Part shown: piece after piece, positions 52,950-63,224 of the stretch | How positions within the stretch are numbered: the stretch's first letter is position 1 | Layout: every line of letters starts with the position of its first letter | Source: Echiichthys vipera | Lineage: Eukaryota > Chordata > Actinopteri > Perciformes > Trachinidae | Assembly (NCBI GenBank): GCA_963691815.1 | Contig: OY829657.1 | Coordinates: 18,493,853-18,557,852 of the forward strand | Length of the DNA stretch: 64,000 nt | Direction of reading: 5' to 3' | Translations under genes and position numbers: made by a program | Notes under the pieces: generated by a model | Told to the model about the DNA's origin: nothing | Seen by the model: only the letters and a program-made list of their open reading frames with translations | Databases searched by the model: none

Positions 52950-55484
52950 TACATTTTCAGTAGTTTTATTGAAAAATGCCTCTTCTGTTCCAGAAATAAA
53001 TAAGAAAATAAGGGTGTGTGGAATTCACAAAATGTGCAGTTAAAACATGAGAAAAGCAATTCTATGTCCATAGTCTTGCAACCAAATGCAAACTGCATAG
53101 CTAGAAAACAACTACATCCTGACTTAGAAATCCTCAGTAAATATACAACACAAACATGCAATTCCACCTTTGGTAACAAAACAAAATAAAAATAAAAAAG
53201 TCAGATTATCATTTGGTTGAAAGGCCTAGCAAAACATCACAATCAAAAAATCTTTTGGGATCAAATAAATTGTCGTTGGAGAATCTGAAACAGCTTTACA
53301 TACTGAAGTTTGACAAAAACAACATGGAGAGTCTGAAAGTGTTCAAAAACATACATACTGTACTTGCTTCGACATACTTTCTGCTGGTTTTCACATGATT
53401 AGTGCATTACACATTGGAGTCCAATAAACACTTGCAGTTATATTACAAGCAGACACATAACGGGGACACTTAGCAAGCACACAGGTTTGTAATGAACGTA
53501 GGTTTCTATTCATCTTGCTAAACTTTCTCATGTCAAAAAAATATATATGTTCAATATAACCAGGGGTTTCAAACCCATATAGGTACTAGTTTTTGTTTGT
53601 AAAAATCCCACATACATGATCATGGAAGTTATTTCAATATTAAACTTTCTGAGAACTCTTTTTGCAGCTATGATGCTAGTGTTTCTGTATTGTCCTGTGG
53701 TAGTGATCTCTTTCCTCGTTGGTTTCGCGAGTAACCGGGTGATTGTATTGCCTCAAACTCTCCAGCTGGCTCCACAGGTAAAGACTGTACCTCAGGTTCA
53801 GGCTGGTAGTTGTTGGCTAGAAAAATATTTGGGACGGCCAATCAAAAAAAAGAACTCCTTCTACAACTTTTCACATGCACAATTTAAATTATATTGCACG
53901 TGTCAGACTATTGTTTTCTAAAGTACCATAAAAGCAAAATAAAATAAAAACATTCCAAAGGCTGTGATGACATTTACAATAAAATCCATCAAGTTTTTGG
54001 ATAATAAGACGTAGTAAAATATCCAGCTTATACTACAAAGAACACATGGAAATGGCAGGAGAAGAACATTTTGCACTGATTTGGCTGATGTACACAAGGA
54101 GCATGATGATTCAAAGTACAAATGGAACATGCTTCAGTCTGGACCAGAGCTGTCTAAGTCACTTACAGTAAGGCGTAAACAGAGGTTATGTTGGTAGTAA
54201 GTAAGCAGAGGGTTATGAGGCACAAGCTCAATACAGATGTTAACTTGATTTTTAGTAAACATGTCCTGATTCATACAATCATTTACAAGGCACAGAAATT
54301 AGTTTTATTTACACATATCACCTCTACATTAACATTGCTTTCAGTTATGAAATCCTCTTTGTTAGTAGTTGTTTTGGGTGGTATTTGTGCATGCTCCTTC
54401 CTTCGTAGAAATGTCTGTTTTTTTCCCCCAGCGGTTTATGGTTCAAGATGCAAACAGGCCAGCAGGTTGCCATCACTGTAGCTTGTAGCTGTGAGGTGAT
54501 GTTAGTGCCAGTCCGCTCCGTTCTGGTTTTTTGGCTTTGTAATGTTTGTGTTTAGTGTTCAAGAATTATGTCCATGGTGATTATCCTTACATGCCCCATA
54601 GCAAATGGGCAAACATCTCAGAAACAGGACTTCAAAGTGTAAGCGGCACAGGTGACTTAGAATGTTTACTATGCCAAACCTGCAAATAGGTCAAAGAGGG
54701 TGTGAGTTTTTTCTGTGGAACAAAGTTATAAGCATCTTATTTGATTTTATGTAAGTCATCATACCCTAGGAGCTAGAATGCTTAACATGCCAGTTTTAAA
54801 ATCGTACATCAAATGTATGGAGGTATTGGGATATAGTATGGGCTCCTTACTGACCATTCGCTAAACCCCTCCCCCAAACAGATTGCCTAATCCCAGTGTA
54901 GCAATAGCAACTAATCATGGCAGGCCTGTCGAGCTTGGGACCTGTCCACATTTAATCTATTTCTAAACCAAAAATTTTGCTTTAATGTAAGATGCAAATG
55001 TTAGTATGCTTAGCCAACTACGGCAGCTAGCTAACCAGTTTAGAAGCTCTGTATTACAGGGTTCTCATTTTCAACTGACTCATGAAGCTATTAGCTTATT
55101 GGCTATTTAGATAAAATCTGCTTGTAACAGTTGTCATCACCGTCAGAAAAATGAATCGTCTCAGGCTGAAAATGAGAAGCTTTCCTTTGTCTACTTCTGT
55201 CTGAAATCAAACACCTATTTTTAAAAAAAATGTAAGTTATCAATTCAAACGCCTTTATTTTCCATGCGAGAATGACGCAGCAACTGTAACTGAGGCAGGG
55301 CTCTGCAAACGGTCAGGTAAACTGCTTATTGAAATAAGTTTCAACAGCTTTCTGTAACCAATACTCTGGAATACTTACATTCATATCTCCATACATTATC
55401 ATAGAAAAAAGTAGTGCACTGAGTTGCAAATGTAATTAGTCTGCATACACTTAGTCTTTTATATTATGTAGTACCATGCAGAAC
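52945..55484 (-). other. col12a1: candidate 3' UTR of the collagen gene
   Basis: No coding exon was seen in this stretch downstream of the TAG stop at 55485-55487. Three AATAAA hexamers on the minus strand could end the transcript: 55259-55254, 54309-54304 and 52970-52965. The last is followed by a GT-rich stretch (GTAGCGTTTGTTTC) at suitable spacing, which makes it the best candidate for a long form. The extent is an inference from sequence signals only. Confidence 0.4.
52965..52970 (-). promoter_or_regulatory. candidate distal polyadenylation signal AATAAA
   Basis: AATAAA lies on the minus strand about 2.5 kb past the stop codon, with a downstream GT-rich element. Alternatives lie at 54304-54309 and 55254-55259. 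The most proximal would give a UTR of only about 250 bases. Confidence 0.4.
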
Positions 55485-55681
55485 CTATACAGCATGAATT
55501 GTACCTGTGTATCCTTGTCCATGTCCATTGTAAGGAATGCCAACACACTGAGAGGAATCGCAGTATCCAGGGGGTCCTGGTGGTCCCCTCACCCCTGAAG
55601 TACCCTGGCGACCTGGAGGGCCACGAGGCCCAGCGGAGCCAGAAGTACCTGGGGGTCCCGTTCTTGACTCTCCTGGTGGCC
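55485..55681 (-). CDS. col12a1: col12a1 last coding exon: COL1 end and NC1
   Basis: It begins PPGESRTGPPGTSG after CTGCAG and includes the GESRT imperfection typical of type XII. The helix ends GPPGPPGY, then CDSSQCVGIPYNG and a tail GHGQGYTGTIHAV with a TAG stop at 55485-55487. The short NC1 matches the short type XII form, but the last residues (TIHAV) differ from the mammalian end as I recall it. Confidence 0.93.
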
Positions 55682-56042
55682 CTGCAGAGAGGAGACAGAA
55701 GGTGAGTGAGGCCCATCTGAAAAGGCTCCGGAGCTCAGCACAAAAACCCACATCACCCGTAAATCTTCAGTGGAAATGGTAAAGGAAACGCAGAACTGCA
55801 GCACTGTAATTTGAATTTTTCAATGGCTCAATTAAAAAGCTTGACCACGAAAGAAAAAAGTTTGGGGCTGTGTGGAGTTACCCCCCGCCCCGGCCCCGTC
55901 TGTCTAGACTGTAAAAACTCTGCATGGAATTTTCCCCCTCTCTTTTTCTCTTCCTTAAGTGAGCCCATGTGTTCACAATGAAGCTACCAAAGAAAATTCA
56001 TTCAACAACAATCAGATTCTCCCACGTGCATGTATGTACATT

Positions 56043-56128
<86 letters not shown>

Positions 56129-59100
56129 GTGTTCACATATCAGTGTATGGTGTCGTTAGGTCGACATTAATAGAAGTTTGCTTTTGTTTAGCAATATCTT
56201 CATGAGGGAAAGGAAATCACCTTAAGTGGTGAGGTTTTTAGAGAAAACATATTTGATATGCAACTGAAAGATGGGTGTGTCCTTTTTAAAATTAGCCTTT
56301 TTTAACAATTGTTTATGAAACAGCATTATTTCCTTGACTGACGACTGACTGAAGCTTGTCTAAAGTCCAGACACAGAAATTCTCTCTTTAATGATGAACA
56401 TAAATACCTTCCATTTACTTTAGAATATTTCAAATGTGCACAGGGTTTGGAGAAGCTTAGGATATTCAGGACACAAATCCTTAAGAAAGGAAAGATATAT
56501 ACTGTAGATAAATTTTGGTATTCTGGTTGGAATGTGTCATTTTAATTGGACTAACGGGAGAAGTGTGTTCCACCAGAAGGTGAAAAGCTGTCACTGCAAC
56601 TGTATTTTAGTGTTAAGATAACGTTGTAAGAGAGTAGTGGGAGACCGGCAGACTGTCTTTTGACCAGTGTTCAGAAAACGGGATCGATTGTGGTGCCCTG
56701 CCTCATTGTGATGGGAGAGTGAACAAGTATGGATATTTCAATCAAGAAATTCAGAACCATTTGCGTTACCTTGGGGACCATTTGCACCTCTTTGTCCTCT
56801 GATACCAGTTCCTGGAGATCCTCTCTCTCCCTTCTCTCCTGGCAAACCTACATGAACACAGAAAACAGAAAAAAATCACCTTTACGCCAATGAAGCATAT
56901 TTTCCGAAAAATAACAAATACTTGGAAATGAGTACAAATCTAAATGACATGTATGAAACACAAGTTTCAGGATCAAATAATATTTTGCAATGCTCACTCG
57001 AATCATGTGATTCCACTAATCATAACATTAATATAGCAGCAAACAGATATGTTCTATGTAAAGATAATGTGGAGTCCTGATGAGCACAGAAGACAGCACG
57101 CCCCGGAGAGTGTGACTGTGTATAACTAATGCTCTGTTAGAACTGTATTTGTTAGCACTGTTAGCAATCACCTTATTTTCCAACCTCTCCCTCCCTTCGC
57201 TGATCACTCTGGTCTGTATAAGCATAGACTTCCAAAGAAGCCGAGCTCGGATGGTGTGGAATGCAGACGCTCAGCAATTCTAGCGGAAGCACCACTGTCA
57301 TTGTTACGGCTCAGCCACCTCCATGTTTTCTTGTTACATCAGAGAAAACATGGCCCAGAGTCTGAATGGATATCAAACTCTGCTGAGCGCAGTGGGGAAT
57401 CACCTTTGAATTAATTAATTGCTCACCATTTGCTATTATTTCCCTGCCTGCTGCTATCTAAAAACTACCAAACCTTCAGAAAAAACAAAGCGATAAAGTA
57501 CCTCTTTCCCCTTGATTTCCAGGTAAACCTGGGTTTCCAGGGAAACCAGTTCGACCACTTTGTCCAGGCTCTCCGCGAGATCCCTGGTTGCCAGGAGGGC
57601 CGGGAGGACCGACTGGTCCTGGAGTGTTGCTACGATGCCCAGAAGGAATCTGGTTGAGCATCATGTCAATTCTGCTCATCTGACCTGCATGAGAAGAACA
57701 AAATGTTGTATTTGACTTCTGCTTTAACAACTTTAAAATCCCCTTAAGATGAAGAAAAGTTTTGCTCACTGTTCACAAGCTGCTCACAAACTTGTCTGGC
57801 AATAGAACGCATCATGTGCTGGGACGCAAAGTCTCCCTAGAACACAAAGACATTTTTATGAAGAGATGGCATTGCTTCTCTCATTGGTGATGTATGATAA
57901 CTGGTATATGGTTATTTCATAAAACATAATACACACCCTCTCTCCTTTCTCTCCTTTAAGGCCAACAGATCCCTGTTAACGAGAAGGACAGTTTTAAAAC
58001 AAGCAACAACCCTTTTCTTGACCTCTCCTAAACATTATCATGCATACATTATTTCTGTCTTGTTATTGAGTACATACTGGGTTTCCTGTGTCTCCTGGTT
58101 TGCCTGGTTTTCCAGTAATTCCTGGTACACCTGGATTTCCAGGGCTTCCCTGAAAAGAGAAGAAAAAACACAGAAAGAGTTGTTTATTTTAAATTACTGC
58201 ACTGTAAACATAATTGCAACGTTTAACCCCTGCTCCCTGTTAACGGTTGTATAACAAGCTATAAGTTGAGATCCATTCTTTGACATCTGCAGTGGGGGGG
58301 GGGGGGGGGGCATGTGGCACAAGCTGCCAAGAACACTCAGTAGATGGAAACACGCACATGCCCAACAGTCAGCCGGGCACACACACATACATATGCACAC
58401 CAGCCACCAGCCACTGCTAGTGGGGAGCAATCAGGATGGTAAAGTGCGTGTGAATTCTGTACTGGCATGTTGCCTATTGGCATGATGGCTGTATTAAGTA
58501 GAGTCAGACCTCCCCAAACCACAGATGAAGAAAATGAGATGCATGCACCATCCTAACAGTAACAATGGAGGAACCTACAGACTACAGTCTCCTTTTTTTA
58601 TGTGCTGTTCCAGCAGAGTGCAACTGTGGAGCCAGAGGAGTAATTGTTGCAGATATACCAGGAAATAAAACACGCTCCAGGGAATATTTATTTGGCTCTT
58701 TTCTGCACAACACAAAAACATAGAGACAAACAAACACACACACACACACACACACTCACCATGGGCCCTGATGGGCCTCTGGGTCCAGATGGTCCCTCCT
58801 TTCCTGGTGGCCCCTATGTAGAAACAACATATAATCACACATGGGTTACAACACACTGGGGACCCTATTCATGCAATACATCAGTGTCATGACTTTATAC
58901 TGGTTTCAACCTTCAGTCTGTCTTTTTAAATCATATTTATTATTACTTAGTGGCTCAATTATTCTGACTGACGCAAGTGAGAACATGCAGCGAGACTGCA
59001 AAAATGACACGCCAGTATTTCTGTATACGCTGAGCTAAGTAGGTGATCACATGCAAAACATGTGCTTAACTAAGTGTTGGATCCATGCGTATGCTTTGAA

Positions 59101-61431
59101 CACAGTGTGTACACTAAACAGGTCAGGAGGTAGATCTTACCCGCGCTCCGCTTGGTCCAACGGGGCCCAGAGGACCACGTTGCCCGGAAGGACCCTGGGA
59201 AAAAAAAGCAGACACACTTAATCAAATGCTAATGATCAGGAAAAACGCATTTATACAGCTCCCTGATGCCTCTGTTGAATTTACAGGATGGATTTACAAA
59301 AAAAAATGTTTCTATAGCCAAAGACAATATATCACCATGTTACTAAAAAACTGGAACAATAACCCTCTTGTCTGTTAACACAGGATGTCTACTAGAAATG
59401 TGAATAGTCAGTGCTGTTATAATAAGTTTTAATGTGTAAAGACAATGCTGCCAATAAGCTCTGAAGATGATCAAATAAGACTTTCTCCCATGTCTGAATT
59501 TGCTTATTCAGGCCAGAATAACCAGTGATGATGTCGTCTCCCGTTCAATGGTGGGAGTTGGTTGAATGACCTCAGCTGGAAGAATGAACGCTTGCTCGGC
59601 CAAGAAATGGCTATGAAAGGCCATCCCACTCAAAAATGCCCTTCCACCAAAAAAAAAATTCCCATGTAATGTCAAATTAGCTTAAATTGAAATCTGCTTC
59701 TGACTTGATAAAGCAGCGAGATATCAATAACCTCAAATAACTTTGAACGCTGAATGTTATGGATTGGTTATGGATTGGTCGACTGTAAGATGCTATAAGG
59801 TCTTTACCAAGTCACGATGGTCTTCAATTACAAGGCTGGGGAATAACATGTTCCATTCCCCATTTCCCCTTTGGTAACATGAGTCTGCGCTCCATAATTT
59901 AACTGCATCACTGGCCTTCTACTGTTTGTCAATCAACAGGCTGAGTAGGTCTCCCTGAGGATGGCATGGTAAACCTCCCACTCTTCAGTGTGGTTTCAAT
60001 CTCAGCATGTGGACCAGATCCAGGCTTCAGTAGCAACGTTGCTCTCTATGGATACTCTCCCATTTCCTGTTCATAAACCACACAATGAGAGGGGGCGTAG
60101 TACTTACTTGCAGGCCAGGCAAGCCCGGATCTCCAGAATCTCCCTTTGGTCCCGGGCGACCCTGAAAGGTGGAGGAGGAAGAAAAGAAAGGTTTGATTTT
60201 GGTCTGTGATTGTGATTGACTAAATGTTTTGACAAGAACATCTGCAGGTAAGGAATTAAAGTAGCAGTCTAGCTGGACAGAAGTAGAGGGGAGTGTAATG
60301 TGATTTTAACAGTTGTAAATCCCACTCACTGGTGGATCGAAGACACATAAACTTCACTTTTATATCAGCATGAGCACCAATCATTAGTGATTTTCTCTGT
60401 CATACACATTAAACTCAATCACTCTTTTTTTCCCTAGGTGGACTTTTGTAGTGTAACTTACAGGTTCTCCGGGTAGAGATAGTCCATTAGGGCCCTGTGG
60501 ACCCGGTGGTCCCATTGCACCTGGGAGTCCTAACTCACCGCGTGGACCCATTGGACCCTACAGCATTGCCCAGAGAAAAAGTAAAGATGTATCATAGCCA
60601 CACTTACATAGGGCAGCACCAATCAGACTTTTTATTGTACAAATATAGAAAATAAACACCAACACTGACAATGGGCATTTAAGGTATTTGACATGGCCCC
60701 CCTTTAAATTCCTAATAATAGATAACTGAATTCAGATGTGTGCAACTTGCTTTGTCTGATGGTGCAAGCCAATGTAGGGCTGCAGCAGAGCAGTAAATAG
60801 GTTGTGAAATACGTACAATGGCAGTGAGAAGCATCTGATTTTAGCATTATCTATAATGTCAGCAAGCTTCATTGGATATACACTGGTTCAATTTATTAAC
60901 TTACAGTAAAAGGAGTTACAAATTCAAAGCCTGTATAAAATTATAATCTATCGTGTGCTCAAAGTGGTGTAAGGCATCACTCACAGGGTTACCGGTTTGC
61001 CCTCTATCTCCTCGTGGTCCCTTAGATCCTGGACTGCCCTGAAAAAGCAAGAAGCCACAAACCCACGGTGAGTGTAACAACAGGAAAATAATTCAAAATC
61101 TCCAAAAACCCAAGCCCTACCATAATCCTCACAGGGGCTAAGTAAGGTTACCAAGCACATATATTCCAGGCGTCTCATCCAAGACTTTTTTTTACTGTTG
61201 TTTTTCCAACAGGAATTTATCTTTTGACACTTCTTCCTGAGTCCACATTTCATTGCATGCCACTGGCCTCATCCTCATCTGCTCTTTCCAAAGAAAAAAC
61301 AAATACCACTCCTGATGCGAAGGACATCCGCAGTCTACTCAAACTGTATAGCAGGAAAATGTCAAATAGCTCATTATAGCAGTGCACAGTCATTATAATA
61401 CAAGCAGAGAATCGTATGGCTTTATCATCAC

Positions 61432-61463
<32 letters not shown>

Positions 61464-63224
61464 CATCAAAGCAGACAGAGGCAGAAAAGTGAAAATAGAG
61501 AACAGAAGACAAGAGTTTCTTCTCATTTCTCTAGTTTGTGCCTCCTTGTCTCCTCTCTCCTCTCTCCTCTCTCCTCCTGTCTGTGACCCCAAAATCAATC
61601 TCTGTTTGCCATCTTGAAGGATGTCTCAATTCCTAAAATGAATCTTGAGGAGAGAGGAGGCTTGCCAGAGGTGCTATTATTAAAGATGCACAAGTTGCTT
61701 TATAATGAGTACTCAGAAGAAATGGTTTTGCTAAATGCCTGTTGCCTCCACTCCTCTCTCCATCTCTTCCTTGCCTCCTCAGCTCGCATCTCTTGGGGGA
61801 GGGACTAAGATGCAAAGAAATGAGGCGGGGAAAGGAATCGAGGATGTGCAAACTGAGAAATGAGAAGAGATGATCGTGTGAGTATCTTTACCGAAGGTCC
61901 AGGAGGCCCCTGAGGGCCAATGCTGTCCTGTGTGCATGTGCAAGAGTGGGGAAGGGACGGACACTTGGCCTCATCTCTCTGTAAAGGGAGACAGAAGATG
62001 AAGAAATCACAAAAAAGACATAATTGCACACATCCACCTCATTAAAATATCCCTACAGTCCATTTCACACCCACTCACAGATAATTGAAACCATGTCTTG
62101 GCAATAAGAATACAAGGGGCAAAGGCAGTGAGGGGCTTTAAGACCAGATTCTCACTGACAGCTGCAAACTGAGTCCTTGTCATAATGGGTTATATAACAC
62201 TGCAATCATTGATCTGATGTATTACAGTAATATCTGATGCAAATTATAGATGAATGACTCATAATTGGATTAATGTGCACGCATCCGGTATTTACCACAC
62301 TGATTCAAAAATAAATGTGATTTATCATCCATGCTCTTTGAGCACTTTTTCCATCTAATTGGGAGATCATACTGGCAACAGTGCGATTAGCACAATTACA
62401 CAGGACACAGGGTTCTATTCAGTTCAGCTGAAGCACTCTCTTTTTAAACGGTAATCCAGTTATAAGCCTTGCATTTAGCCTGAGTACATACCAGAATACA
62501 CAACCCTCTCAGAAGGTATGCATGCATACAGTATATACAGTAAATACAATGGTTCTTCTACTACTGATTCTGAGAACCAACAAAGTATCTGATTCTAGGT
62601 CTTTTTAGCCACAAACACAATTAGTCCTACATGAACATCAAAACATGTAAAAGAAATCTAGCAAAATATTCCTCTAGCTACAAATTGCCTTTTGAATGAT
62701 TCTTAAATGACACTTGTTCTTACTGTGGCGGGCAGGTCGCAGCATCTGTCTCGGCTGATCCAACTCAAGCTGCAGATAATATCGAACATCTGGAGCTGGA
62801 ACTAAACAACAGAAGAGGGAAAACATTGAGTGGTGTTAAAAATGGCTCCCATTCTTGATGAAAATGCATACTGTTGAAAACAATGAAACTCTCAGAGAAA
62901 TAGATAGATGCAGGCTTTCATCCTTCCAGCTGTCACTGGGAGTAGTTAAAACTTAATTGTGGATCTACGCGGGAGGATTTGGATATTAATTCTTTGGAAA
63001 GTCGTAAGATGCTCTTCCAAACGTACTTTTCCAAACATTTTTCACAAGTTTCTTTTTTCGCTTACTGTCGCAGACTGCCTCTTTCCGCCTCCAGACTTGA
63101 CCAACTTGCCAAGCACTTCATAGCCGTCCAGTGTGATGTTGTTGGCCTCCTTGATGGGCTTCTCTGCCACCTCCTGGCAGTCCAAGTTGAGCTTCACTTT
63201 CTCTGGAGAGATGCTGATGTGGAG
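55485..63224 (-). CDS. col12a1: collagen type XII alpha 1 chain, C-terminal part (14 exons, partial)
   Basis: A FACIT collagen of the extracellular matrix that decorates fibrils of collagen I. Joined exons give 422 codons plus TAG: 63066-63224, 62724-62801, 61892-61978, 60985-61038, 60462-60557, 60108-60161, 59141-59194, 58760-58813, 58078-58149, 57937-57972, 57770-57836, 57502-57684, 56770-56847, 55485-55681. All introns are GT-AG. Fragment residues 1-99 are the end of the TSPN/LamG domain and the Cys-rich junction, 100 to about 251 COL2, about 252-292 NC2, 293 to about 396 COL1, then a short NC1. The junction motif CDSSQC (Cys398, Cys403) is the FACIT Cys-X4-Cys site for interchain disulfides. 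The text RDEAKCP, CTCTQDS, ARQVCEQL and CDSSQC fits type XII better than XIV, whose tail differs. The 5' exons (VWA and fibronectin III domains in this family) lie beyond the window. I cannot tell which teleost paralogue this is. Confidence 0.93.
56045..56123. repeat. (CA)n microsatellite in a collagen intron
   Basis: An approximately 79-bp (CA)n tract with one CAGACA interruption near 56083, between the last two coding exons. Confidence 0.95.
56770..56847 (-). CDS. col12a1: col12a1 exon: COL1 helix
   Basis: A 78-bp phase 1-1 exon: LPGEKGERGSPGTGIRGQRG then ANGPQ. The GTG step lacks one residue of a triplet, a helix imperfection. The donor is GTAACG. Confidence 0.91.
57502..57684 (-). CDS. 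col12a1: col12a1 exon: NC2 end and COL1 start
   Basis: A 183-bp phase 1-1 exon. It completes NC2 (SQMSRIDMMLNQIPSGHRSN) and opens COL1 at GPVGPPGPPG, continuing to GNPGLPGNQGER. The sequence MLNQIP is a conserved NC2 element. Confidence 0.92.
57770..57836 (-). CDS. col12a1: col12a1 exon: NC2 first part
   Basis: It encodes GDFASQHMMRSIARQVCEQL then VN, ending in phase 1. This is the start of the NC2 domain between the two helices. The (A)RQVCEQL motif is shared by FACIT collagens XII and XIV. The exon size of 67 bp breaks the phase-0 series. Confidence 0.92.
57937..57972 (-). CDS. col12a1: col12a1 exon: COL2 end, 36 bp
   Basis: A small phase-0 exon of four triplets, GSVGLKGEKGER. The donor is GTGTGT, weaker than its neighbours. 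Skipping it would keep the frame and shorten COL2 by four triplets. Confidence 0.9.
58078..58149 (-). CDS. col12a1: col12a1 exon: COL2 helix, 72 bp
   Basis: Eight triplets, GSPGNPGVPGITGKPGKP followed by GDTGNP, phase 0. The donor is GTATGT. The KPGKPGD segment matches the type XII chain at the same place. Confidence 0.92.
58294..58310. repeat. poly-G run (17 bp) in an intron
   Basis: On the coding strand this is a C run within the 0.6-kb collagen intron. It is liable to length error. Confidence 0.9.
58734..58755. repeat. (CA)n next to a collagen splice donor
   Basis: On the coding strand this is a (TG)n tract that starts four bases after the GT of the preceding donor. It lies in the intron between 58760 and 58149. 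Confidence 0.9.
58760..58813 (-). CDS. col12a1: col12a1 exon: COL2 helix, 54 bp
   Basis: Six triplets, GPPGKEGPSGPRGPSGPM, phase 0. The donor GTGAG runs straight into a (TG)n repeat in the intron. Confidence 0.92.
59141..59194 (-). CDS. col12a1: col12a1 exon: COL2 helix, 54 bp
   Basis: Six triplets, GPSGQRGPLGPVGPSGAR, phase 0, flanked by CCCAG and GTAAGA. Confidence 0.92.
60108..60161 (-). CDS. col12a1: col12a1 exon: COL2 helix, 54 bp
   Basis: Six triplets, GRPGPKGDSGDPGLPGLQ, phase 0, with TTTCAG acceptor and a consensus GTAAGT donor. Confidence 0.92.
60462..60557 (-). CDS. col12a1: col12a1 exon: COL2 helix with imperfection
   Basis: Thirty-two residues, starting GPMGPRGELGLPG and ending GPNGLSLPGEP. 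The GLSLP-GEP step breaks the triplet pattern, and a break at the matching place (GLSIP) is in mammalian type XII as I recall it. This explains why the exon is 96 bp and not a multiple of 9. Confidence 0.92.
60985..61038 (-). CDS. col12a1: col12a1 exon: COL2 helix, 54 bp
   Basis: Six Gly-X-Y triplets (GSPGSKGPRGDRGQTGNP) in a 54-bp phase-0 exon, the unit size typical of collagen helices. It includes an RGD tripeptide whose use in binding is not known. Confidence 0.92.
61424..61463. repeat. (ATC)n microsatellite in a collagen intron
   Basis: About 13 ATC units with one early ACC interruption. It is followed at 61549-61576 by a CTCTCCT tandem. Both lie in the 0.85-kb intron after the NC3/COL2 junction exon. 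Confidence 0.9.
61892..61978 (-). CDS. col12a1: col12a1 exon: NC3/COL2 junction
   Basis: It encodes 29 residues in phase 0: RDEAKCPSLPHSCTCTQDS, then IGPQGPPGPS. Three cysteines (C-P, SC-TC) precede the first Gly-X-Y triplets at residue 100 of the fragment. The text is diagnostic of type XII. The donor is GTAAAG. Confidence 0.93.
62724..62801 (-). CDS. col12a1: col12a1 exon: end of TSPN domain, Cys-rich
   Basis: It encodes 26 residues in phase 0 (FQLQMFDIICSLSW, then ISRDRCCDLPAT). The FQLQMFDI(I/V)C strand closes the laminin-G-like domain and the RCC motif begins the disulfide-rich linker ahead of COL2. The acceptor is TTTAG and the donor GTAAG. Confidence 0.92.
63066..63224 (-). CDS. col12a1: col12a1 exon: TSPN/LamG domain, C-terminal strands
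   Basis: It encodes 53 residues in phase 0, starting LHISISPEK after a CTGCAG acceptor and ending KRQSAT before GTAAG. The stretch DCQEVAEKPIKEANNI and DGYEVLGKLVKS is typical of the NC3 laminin-G-like (TSPN) domain of types XII and XIV. It carries an N-glycosylation sequon (NIT). A 155-codon frame on the plus strand over this exon is only its shadow. Confidence 0.92.

Noticed and set aside
55499..55705. Plus-strand frame over the last collagen exon
   Set aside because: It is a shadow of the GC-rich Gly-X-Y coding sequence on the minus strand.
55485..63224. Assignment to collagen XIV
   Set aside because: The NC3/COL2 junction (RDEAKCP, CTCTQDS) and the NC1 tail (CDSSQC, IPYNG) fit type XII and not the longer acidic tail of type XIV.
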